From Lepas anatifera (taxonomy: Eukaryota > Arthropoda > Thecostraca > Lepadidae): a stretch of DNA of 64,000 bases. The DNA lies in assembly GCA_034440635.1 (NCBI GenBank), contig JAOTON010001689.1, positions 38,501 to 102,500 of the forward strand, given 5' to 3'. The first letter of the stretch is position 1. Each line of letters starts with the position of its first letter. Below are positions 55,560 through 64,000 of the stretch, piece after piece. The translations under genes and the position numbers were made by a program. Under the pieces are notes generated by a model. That model was not told the DNA's origin, ran no database searches, and worked only from the letters and a program-made list of their open reading frames with translations.

Positions 55560-55690
55560 TTCTTCTTACCGTTGTGCTGCATGTGTTTTTTCCTCCACTC
55601 TCTTCATCCCACAGGAACTTTGTTATACTTTTAATGTACAGTTTTACCTGATTGTGTTTTATTATTCTGCAATATATGTGTATGGACGTA
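55560..55690 (+). repeat. Dispersed repeat, right copy (left copy at 53690-53815)
   Basis: Shares GTGCTGCATGT, CCTCCACTCTCTTCATCC and TTATTCTGCAATATATGTG with the left copy. The sequence before it (55380-55520) has GCTGCCCCAA repeats also seen near 51800. Confidence 0.75.
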
Positions 55691-55859
55691 ATGCTTATTT
55701 TTAATCACCCAGATTAAGTTTCAGTGGCAAAAAACCATCATTGCTACACACAACACATACAACACACCTAGTACCTAGTACCTAGTAGAAAACGGAGATT
55801 GGAGGCCAATTAAGGCCTATGAAGTCCGGTCACAACCAGCTCTAGTGTGGTGTTTTAGT

Positions 55860-56165
55860 CCTAGTCTGTGTCGAGGATGTGATATTTTATATCGATCCAG
55901 AAAGCATCTAGCCTCGATTTGAACGCAATAGTTGTAGGGGCACAGGCAACCTCAGCGGGAAGGCTGTTCCAGTCGCTCACAAAACGAACTCAAAACGTGT
56001 TATGCTGGGAGCGAGAATGAGCTCTTGGTTTTATAAGTTTCAGCTGGTGGCCTCTTGTTCGAGCGGATCTGTCGACCGAGAAGAATCTGGCAGGGTCGAC
56101 ATCCAGGGAGGTGTGCAGGATTTGATACACCCTGATCATGTCGCCCTGTCTTCTCCTATAGAAGA
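55860..56165 (-). pseudogene. CR1/Jockey-like LINE C-terminal fragment
   Basis: The minus strand reads RQGDMIRVYQILHTSLDVDP, ARFFSVDRSARTRGHQLKLI, KPRAHSRSQHNTF, stop, VRFVSDWNSLPAEVACAPTI and VAFKSRLDAFWID. This is the familiar ORF2 tail (RGDxIxxYKI, TRGHxxKLxKPR, VxxWNxLPxxVV, FKxRLDxxW). Only the tail survives. A short ACTTCTACACAACAACA repeat follows at 56163-56225. Confidence 0.82.
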
Positions 56166-56225
56166 ACAACTTCTACACAACAACAACTTCTACACAACAA
56201 CAACTTCTTCTCCTACACAACAACA

Positions 56226-56999
56226 CAAACTATCTAGAATGACCTACCTTAATGTGCGCTTCTTTATATTCCGTCTTCATTTTTCAAACTTGTCAACCTC
56301 TCTTCTGGCACAAAAGTGCACAAAAACTTGACGCGAGCAAACCAACAACGCAAATCTCGGGCCTTCCCTTTCTGCCGACGTGAATAAATAAATAATAAAT
56401 AACCTAAGAACGTACGTAAGAACCACGGTTCCTATAGATACAACGAAGAACACGGTAAGAACAACGAACCAAAGGCTCCAGCGACAGCGGTGAGTTCGTC
56501 TTTCGTGCGCATGATGAGCTTTCTTAGGGTGCTGTGTAACCAGAATAGCTTGAGGCTTTAGAGAATTTATTCGCGATTGTCCAATGCGCATGCGCTATCA
56601 AAAATATTTGCATTTCCTCATGACGTAATAGAAGATCTCAGCCAACGACAGAAGGCATTCCATATAAATCAAAACCCCAAGGCACCAGGGGCGTCGCCAC
56701 GGATTTCTTTCCATAGGGCAAGAATCGGAGGGGCATCCCCCTGGCAGATCCAAGGGGGGCCAAAGGGGCCGTGCCCCCACCAAAGGCTAAGAAAGTATCT
56801 TTTAGCCCCCCCGTCCCTAAAAGAACAAATTTTGGCCCATTTTTAAAAACCACGATATTTTTGCGATTTTTCTCGATTTAGCCTCAAAATACGTTGGTTT
56901 GGCCCCCACCCAAAAGCTGCTCTTGGATTTGCCAATGGAGCCTCCTATCCCTGATCCTGAGAGAGGCCTGCTGGCTTTTGGGGCCTTCACTTTTAAGGT
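56226..56999. other. Unassigned region with transposon-end-like motif
   Basis: CAGGGGCGTCGCCACGG (56687) and GGCAGATCCAAGGGGGGC (56744) resemble MITE ends, but no partner was matched. No gene recognised. Confidence 0.35.
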
Positions 57000-57300
57000 C
57001 ACCTAGGGGCTTTCTTTATGAGTAAGGGGCTTCCTACGTTGGCCGTTTAGGGACCTCCTTTATACGAAAAGATGCCTCCATACAGCTCATTTAGTGCGCC
57101 TTCTTTTCAGTGAGGGGGCCTTCTGTATAGGCTTTTTCGAGGACTTGTTTTATAAGTAAATGGGGCCACGTCTATATGGACCATTTAGAGGGCCGCCTTT
57201 TAGTAAAGGGGTTTCCTAGGTAGGCCATTGTGGGCCTCCTTTATTGCGATAGGGCTTCCTGCATAAGCCAACTAGGAGGTCTCTTTAGCTGGGAGACTAG
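57000..57300. repeat. Degenerate tandem repeat, about 55-60 bp unit
   Basis: Related units built around GGGGCCTCCTTTAT and AGGCCATTTAGGG-like words recur about five times with strong divergence. Confidence 0.55.
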
Positions 57301-59302
57301 ACCCTCATACTCAAGGGGCCTCCATTGGGTTCCAGACTCTATAGAGGTACCAAAGGGGGCCTCCTGAGTCAAGCATGGGCCTCAAAAATATATGAGGGCC
57401 ATGGTCCCCATTGTGGCGATGCTCCTGAAAACACAGAATTCCGTTTCCAGGGGCCAAAAAAGTGTCCAGTGTGTCACCATTGAAAACGTCGAACCATAAA
57501 TATGTCACCAGCCCAGGCTGCAAAGAGTGACACGTTTTGCGTTATTAGGATACCAAAGGATACTCCTGGACCATTCTAGTTGTTGAAAAACATTGCGAGC
57601 TCAAATTACAATTGCCAATTTTGGTGGTTTGCTCCGTTATTGGTCTGGAAGAAACATGTCGGGTAATTTTTGTCGTCTTGCCCACCTTGGGCTGTCACCA
57701 TTTAGAATGCCAAAATGGTAGGTTTTTCGACCCCTGTCCGTTTCTCCGTACGTAGGGATAGATCCAGGGAAAGGCTCGGTACAAGCGCCTCGGTGTACGC
57801 CCAGCAGAGACTCCTCACGCAAACGTCTTATGCTCTCATGACTCATAAAGCCCAGGCCGAGCCCGGGCCCTCCAAAGCCTTCAACTCCAAAGTGCCGCCC
57901 CTGCCCATGTCGTTCACCGAAGGCGCCCGACATGGGTTTTGGTAATAATTGACCGCCGCAGGTGCCCATCGAAGGAAGAAATGAGCCTTGATCTAGCTTT
58001 TAGTAGCAGCTCTACAATCATCTTGCCGCCCCTGCCCACAGCGTGCCGCCTTTTTTACTGAAAGGGATATGACGTACGTGACGTGACAAGTACCCTCTCC
58101 GGCCACAATTTTTCCCTCCAGTAACCTGCCCCCGCCCCTGTCGCTTGCCAAACATACCCCCAAACGAAAATCCTGGTTGTGCGCCTGGATGCTTTACATT
58201 CATTCACCACATCGCAGGCACTGCGCCTGGGCGCGGACCAGCCTCTGCGACAATTACATGCACTGGGCACACTAAAAACATCGGTGCGGATGTCGTTATC
58301 GTATCCTCCTAAACCGATGACCCTCGGGGGCGGCCAGTCCTTCCATCGGCTAACCCCAGTTGACACGGCTATCAGTTTCATATAGACGGTGATTGTGATG
58401 CGCGTGCTGCTACGAGCCGCGGTGACCCCCTCCTCCAGTGGCGATTCCACACGGATCGGCGGGGCCTGAACTGTCAAATCATGAACAATCAGCTGGTAGA
58501 AACAACCCCTTCTTTGGGTTGACTGGCCCCTCCCCCTGGGTCAGCACCTGGTCCCGCCTCTGCCCCGCTGTGACTCACTGATGTACCGCAGTCGATATGG
58601 ACGGCAGGGGTGGCCGTTTGTTCCGACGCCGTGCCTGAGTGAGGGCCCGAGTCCGGCGGCCGTTGGACGGATCTGACCGTTTCGGAACGCCCGCTGGAGA
58701 CGATCCTTTTGTGGGGATACCAGTGGCAGATCCAGCCGGTCGGTTTGGGGGGGCAAGCCAAAGTCGAAAAAACGTTACGGGGTGAAATATTTTGCAACAA
58801 TTAAAATACACGGTAGGTTTCCGGTATACCTAGACCAAGTCAAAAAGTCACCGGCTGAAAGATATACCCACAGGATGTTTGTTTTTGCTTTACAAGGCTC
58901 AATGTTTACACTGAAGGTGACTGGTTCTGCTTGAAGTGGAGAGCTGAAGCACCAAATGCTTATAAATAAAAGAGGTCGGGAAAAAGGAGGTCGACAGCTT
59001 TTGGGGGTGGCGTAGTTTTGCCCCGAGCTTTTCCGTGCGAGGGGGATGCCTTATTTGCCCCCCCTCTGGATGATACCACTGAACGATCTAGCAACCGGTG
59101 CATTTCCGTGTTGACGGCCTACATTCACGCTTGTATCTAGTTTTTCAACAGAAAATTGCAGCGTTTCTGATAGTCTCTGTTTATTGCAGTTCATCAAAAG
59201 CGACCGATTCTCGTAACTCGAGAGCGGCTGAGCGTAATTACAAGCAAACTGTCCCCGTGCGGACCGCAGGTCATAGCAGAGAATAGTTCGAGCTGGGAAG
59301 TT
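57301..59302. other. Unassigned region
   Basis: No gene recognised on either strand. AATCCTGGTTGTGCGCCTGG (58168-58187) and CAGTGGCAGATCCAG (58721) look like single MITE ends without partners. Confidence 0.35.
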
Positions 59303-59460
59303 CAGAGGCGGATCCAGGAAGGGGGGGCACATCGGCCATGGCATTACCAAGTCACGAAATTTTTCATAACTGGCATATTTTAGTCGATTTTTCACGAAAA
59401 GTTTTTTTTACGATTTTATCCAGGCTACCCTCGCTTAACGTTTTGTCTGGATCTGCCTTC
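59303..59460. mobile_element. hAT-type MITE, 158 bp, GGCGGATCCAG ends
   Basis: Left CAGAGGCGGATCCAGG and right TCTGGATCTGCCTTC are inverted repeats with changes. GGGAAGTT (59295-59302) and AGGAAGTT (59461-59468) agree at 7 of 8 bases, fitting an 8-bp target duplication. A poly(A) run lies at 59498-59516. Confidence 0.75.
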
Positions 59461-59516
59461 AGGAAGTTAAGTTGGCAATATCACGAGCAAGCACATCAAA
59501 AAAAAAAAAAAAAAAA

Positions 59517-61634
59517 GACAGCAGTCCTCGTTTTTGCCAATTTAATTTGTTGGTTGTTTTATAGGAGCCAGTATATTTTCAATCTTTGACCGCCGGTGTG
59601 CACAGTGTAAGCCAGGGGGGCGAGGGGAGGGCAATAACGCCCTCAGTAGAGCTGATAAACTGGCGTTGCTGACTACTCCCCGTTTCAGGCGCCACCAGAG
59701 GCCAGCCCAGGGGAAATGTGTGGGTGCAAACGGGGCAAAATAGTCAAAACTGTATTTTACAGAAATGCGGCCAAAATCGGCCTAAGCCAGGTAAAACTTT
59801 TACCGCTTGGAGCGGAGAGGGGGGCATGACCAGGTCCCCCCAGCTCAATCCTCCCCTGTGTACCACCCATCGGCCCGTCAGAAACCAGCCCAGTCCTACG
59901 ATAACATAAACGCAATCTAGGCATCCAGAGAAGACTCCTCGATACAGGGTCACTCCGACAGATAGGACCCTACAGCGCCAGGGCGGCGGCGGTACCAAGC
60001 AGACAACCGGAAGTCCTCGCTTCCGGCGCGATTGAGCGCCCCCGGTGTCACATTTCACGGACTTGTCACACAGCAGACAATTTAGAGTCGATCGGGAACG
60101 GCAGATGCCTTGAGCGCACCGCCTTCTGCGTGGCTAAGAAAAACGTTCCAGCTGAGGTCAGAAAGTCCGACTGTGCCAACAGGGTTGGAAATATAGATTC
60201 TCTTCAAAACTGAGTTTGGCAGCCATGGAAGTAAAAAGACGCGATGCTATGTCAGTCCTCATCAACATGCAGATGACGCTGAGCGAAGATAAATCGACAT
60301 CGTATCGCCTGACAGAATTACGAGAAGCATTTATCCGTGGTGTATTGAAAATCAGTTCACCACTCGGTAAAGTACTTCAAGCACAACGCCAAGAGTCGCT
60401 TTGCCATGCAAGGCTTATAGTAAAGGCGGCGTAGAATATAAGAATGGAAGCCTAATTCAAATCACTTCATTAATTCCAGCTGAGAAAAAAGTGGGACATG
60501 AGGTGCACAGACCGAGGACCTTTGCACGGAAAGAGACAGGGAGCAAGCGCCTTCCTCTCACTGATGACAAAGTTCCATCCAAGCACTCCTGAGGCCTACG
60601 CACAAAGTCATGGAAACTGCACGTCGCCGGCAGATCGCGTCACCTTTTTTCACCCTCTATTTAAAGATAGCGAATTAATGTGACAGCTGAAGTTTACCGA
60701 TACCAATACCGACACGGGGTTTTTTAAACACCCGGCAGGGCGAAGGTTAAACCCGACCCAGACAGACTCAGGCCGCTCTCAATAAAATCGAGCAGACTTA
60801 GTGAGCTGAGCGGATCGAACGGTTCGGAACAATCTGTGCAAACACCGATAGCACAAAAGCCAGCCGTAAGCGAAAAGTTGAAGACATAGACGTTAAATCA
60901 CGAAGATCACACACATCAAATCAGTCGGTAACACAGGCTGGAGTAGGACGCCGTGGTGCTACACAACTCAACCTCAATCACAACTCCCATCGGCCAACCA
61001 GTCCTGAAAAAGCCAAGCCGGGTAGTGTAAAAAATCACTGACTCACCCTCATCTTCCGCGTAAATATACCAAAAATCACAAGCTGAAGCAGTTCCATCCG
61101 ACAGGCACGCTACAGAGAAGCCCCGTCTGTAGCAGCGACCCTGCGAGTCTCACAGCGTTCCCGCCAAAATCACCATTTTCGCGCCAACGGACCGCCTGGC
61201 GACTAAGCGACCACATACGCCCGCTCCAGGCGTCCCGCCGAGCAGTTCAAAATCAAGCCAGAGCAAGCTTAATGACACGGGACACTGCGTACGGAGGCAG
61301 CAAACGGTCCGACCAATCTCTGCTCCCGACCACGAGCCGAAGCAACCTCAGAATCCGGTCCAAACAAACACGGAGAAAACTGCAAAGAATCTCGTGCCAG
61401 TCTGCCTGACGACACCTCCAGTCTCGGGCTCTGTCGCTCAATTTTGGACATGCTATGCTGCGTCTCGGATGCTTGCGCGTTCAGAACATGAACACCGGGC
61501 GTGGGCTAGTTGGTTTGATCTTGGCCACCGTGTACCTTACGAACAGAACGTTATCCCGATAACTGACTAATCACCGAATCAGGGGCATTTCCGACAGGGA
61601 CACAGAGAGGAACACAGCAGGGGTCACGCACGGT
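59517..61634. other. Unassigned region downstream of RhoGDI
   Basis: No gene family recognised. A frame from ATG 60222 (MEVKRRDAMSVLINMQMTLS, stop about 60432) has protein-like composition but no recognised domain. Sequence just below 61635 is presumably RhoGDI 3' UTR. Confidence 0.35.
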
Positions 61635-61741
61635 CTACCAGTCCTTCTTGATCTCGAAACACCACTCCCACTTCAAGTACTCGTTCTTGTCGTCGTCGCA
61701 GAACACAGACTTGACCGAGTAACCTCCACGGGCCAACATTC
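61635..61741 (-). CDS. RhoGDI: Rho GDP-dissociation inhibitor, last coding exon
   Basis: After the acceptor CCGCCCTCTGCAG the exon codes (G)[18 protein letters not shown], then [16 protein letters not shown] and TAG (61637-61635). This is the conserved end of the RhoGDI immunoglobulin-like domain (family pattern MLARGxYxxKSxFTDDDKxxxLxWEWxxxIKKDW). RhoGDI holds GDP-bound Rho/Rac/Cdc42 in the cytosol by covering their prenyl group; this exon supplies the last strands of the lipid-binding sandwich. The first two bases (GA) complete a Gly codon begun by the final G of the exon at 63981-64000. One Thr of the usual FTDDDK is Cys here. The intron is 2239 bp. Confidence 0.95.
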
Positions 61742-62547
61742 CTGCAGAGGGCGGGGACAGGGTCAACATCACACTGCCGGGGCACGTTGTTAGTGTTGGT
61801 AGTGAAACAACGTAGGTCCGAGATTTCACTGACAGACCATAACTCGTTTGAAGGAATTGTGAATCCAGTTGTAAGAAACGTAAAAAAAAACTGTAACGAA
61901 TTATCCATGAGAGAAAAATATTGTGTAATCCCGCACAGGAATCAATTTTAAGCAGATGAATTGAAATGCCAATGGGGACGCTCGTTTTATTTTCGCAACT
62001 CCGACAAACGAACAGTTCCAAAACAAACCATCGAGCAGCGTTAATCCGTAGCGAAAGACAACACGGGACTCCACAAGCGCCGGTTCGAAAGGCACAGAAC
62101 TAAACATAGTGGAACTACCTATTGTTTTCTTCCATTATAGACGGTACGAATGCCAAAAAGGTCAACATATTGTTACACATTGATGCACAGGTTTCTCCAT
62201 AATCACATCCAAACAATGACTTATTTTCTTCTGATTAAGCTCGTTCGGACCAACTCCGCAGTGCTTTTCGGGTGGAAGCTTTCGGTCTGTATTACTGAGC
62301 TTCGTGAGCAGGGTCAGATCAGATTAAGTTAGATCGATCCACCCAACTTAATTCAATGCAGTCGCAAACTTGCAACATGAACTCGCTTTGAAAACCCCTC
62401 AGAGCCTAACACCCAATTACGTGGAAGATATGATGGAAGAGGTGTCGCTCACCGCCGGTACCGGACAAGGAGAGGGAGCAGGTCGGCCGTGGCCGCAGAG
62501 TCGCCTCAGCAGGTCAGCAAGGATGGCTGGTCAGGAGACGGCCGTCA
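61742..62547. other. RhoGDI intron, 3' part
   Basis: No gene or repeat recognised. Confidence 0.6.
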
Positions 62548-63230
62548 GACGACCGGATACACTGGGGAGACGGGCGGCCCAGGAGACAGAATACACTGGG
62601 GAGGCGGGTGGCCCAGGAGACAGGATACACTGGGGAGACGGGCGGCCCAGGAGACAGGATACACTGGGGAGGCGGGTGGCCCAGGAGACAGGATACGCTG
62701 GGAGACGGGCGGCCCAGGAGACAGGATACACTGGGGAGGCGGGTGGCCCAGGAGACAGAATACACTGGGGAGACGGGCGGCCCAGGAGACAGGATACACT
62801 GGGGAGGCGGGTGGCCCAGGAGACAGGATACGCTGGGAGACGGGCGGCCCAGGAGACAGGATACACTGAGGAGACGGGCGGCCCAGGAGACAGGATACAC
62901 TGGGAGGCGGGTAGGACAGGAGGTAAGACCCCCGAGGGAGACGGGCGAACCAGGCTGTAAGACACCCGGGGAAACGGAAGGGTTAAGAGACAAGACATCC
63001 GAGGTGGCGGGTGGGCCAGGAGACACTACATCCGGGGAGATACGCGAGTCAGGAGTCCGGACACATGGGAAGACGGGAGACGAGACATACTGGGGGAGAC
63101 GGGCAGGCCGGGGGACAGGACACACGGAAAGACAGATGAGGGAAGAAACAGAACGCCCGGGACAAGGGTGAGTCAAGAGACAGGACACAGGGAAGATAGA
63201 CGAGTCGGAAACAGGACACACTGCTGCGAG
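62548..63230. repeat. Minisatellite, about 35-bp unit, in the RhoGDI intron
   Basis: AGGAGACAGGATACACTGGG followed by GAGGCGGGTGGCCC or GAGACGGGCGGCCC recurs about 11 times to about 62920, then decays to 63230. It is open in several frames on both strands; those frames are not genes. Confidence 0.95.
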
Positions 63231-63980
63231 CTGGCCATCATGCGACAGCTGATGCATTAGTGTCACGTTCGTTGTGAACCCACAGTAAGGAAATACATTT
63301 CAAACGGGTAAAACAGTATGACAAAAGAGGAAGAGTATATGAAACCGGGCACCGTAAGGACCAATTAACACTACAACAAGTGACAGTTGCAACTGGCATT
63401 GAGCCCACCCAGCCCGTCAAATTAATCACAGATTGCTGCTAGGCACGTTCAAATCGCAAGCATCCCCATTAATCTTTGACATCCACTAATTCTGGTACGG
63501 AATGAAATCCCAATTACGCGATAACGGTAAAACCTTCTTCATTATAAAAGACGTAACGTTGTTTCACGATTCCATGCAACAGTGCCAAGTTTTCTGAAAC
63601 CAGGACATCAAAAATGGAGGGCACCGCCCAAAACATTAAGTGACGGGAAACTTTGGCGTCAAGATATGACAAAAATTAGCGGTATTTGCACCGATAGTGG
63701 AGCTGTGTAGCTGCTCCGCACGTCTAGGACTCGCAGTAAGGTCGTATTCCACTACCATGGAGACGCCTCAATCCATCCACTTCCGGCGACGAAATGCTGT
63801 CGGGACAGTCAAATCATTGGTGCAGGTCGCTTTTTGAACCCCCCTCCCCCCGGGCAGCACTGGGTCCCAAGTAGGACGCGCCACAAGCCTGCAGTGTCTA
63901 CCATGGCGAGCAGCAGCTCCCAACCATGGTGGCGCCCTCAACGGTTGTCAGGTCACTAGAACTCCCCTCGAGAACCTCAC
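63231..63980. other. RhoGDI intron, 5' part
   Basis: No gene recognised. Two related short words near 63757 (CCATGGAGACGCCTCAA) and 63924 (CCATGGTGGCGCCCTCAA) suggest a small local duplication. The donor GTGAGG is at 63980-63975 on the minus strand. Confidence 0.6.
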
Positions 63981-64000
63981 CTGACGGGGCGTCCTCGATG
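63981..64000 (-). CDS. RhoGDI: Rho GDP-dissociation inhibitor, 3' end of the penultimate exon (cut by window edge)
   Basis: The minus strand codes IEDAPS plus one base of Gly, then donor GTGAGG. RhoGDIs have VEEAPKG or similar right before MLARG, so this joins exactly, in frame and in phase, to the exon at 61635-61741. The rest of the exon is outside the window. Confidence 0.85.

Noticed and set aside
62370..63266. Overlapping open frames of 120-250 codons on both strands
   Set aside because: They come from the 35-bp minisatellite in the RhoGDI intron; neither strand shows a family.

Overview
The window looks like a repeat-choked stretch of an arthropod nuclear genome. The evidence is a long interstitial array of the arthropod-type telomere unit (CCTAA/TTAGG) at 54.6-55.0 kb, spliced metazoan genes, and dense non-LTR retrotransposons and MITEs. 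I cannot fix the species; a crustacean is possible but not shown. No bacterial, organellar, rRNA or CRISPR features are seen.

Three host genes are recognisable, all on the minus strand. (1) 4127-5470 is a large 3' exon of CTNNBL1 (beta-catenin-like protein 1, a spliceosome-associated armadillo protein), covering about the last 80% of the protein without an intron. (2) 47938-50540 holds two exons of a small Maf bZIP transcription factor with an exact phase-matched splice, but one extra base sits in the extended homology region. (3) 61635-64000 holds the last exon of RhoGDI, plus the 3' tip of the exon before it at the very edge of the window, again phase-matched. The rest of RhoGDI lies beyond base 64000.

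Layout. 0-2.6 kb: degenerate I/Jockey-type LINE with RNase H, split by a 1.2 kb TTAA-flanked MITE. 4-5.5 kb: CTNNBL1. 5.8-6.1 kb: integrase fragment. 6.7-11.8 kb: one RT/RNase H LINE inserted into a relative, with a 13-bp target duplication. 12-16.5 kb: TA microsatellite, an SGNH-like fragment, a G-rich minisatellite, a possible terminal exon and a tRNA-like SINE. 18.3-25.7 kb: degenerate L1/Tx1-like element (ORF1, then APE endonuclease-RT). 25.7-34.4 kb: tandem duplication of about 4.1-4.3 kb, each copy carrying a TTAA MITE that the other lacks. 34.2-35.1 kb: another LINE ORF1, reversed. 35-45 kb: hAT-type MITEs with 8-bp target duplications and a nest of one transposon in another in another. 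47-50.6 kb: small Maf with minisatellites at its 3' end and in its intron. 52-56.2 kb: LINE tails and the telomere-like array. 57-61.6 kb: degenerate repeats. 61.6-64 kb: RhoGDI.

The most notable material is a family of TTAA-flanked MITEs of about 0.9-1.2 kb packed with AGGTCA/TGACCT motifs (the nuclear-receptor half-site). Their mobility is documented inside the window by filled and empty sites in the two copies of the tandem duplication. Nearly all transposon genes here carry stops or frameshifts. The host genes share no pathway; only their common strand links them.
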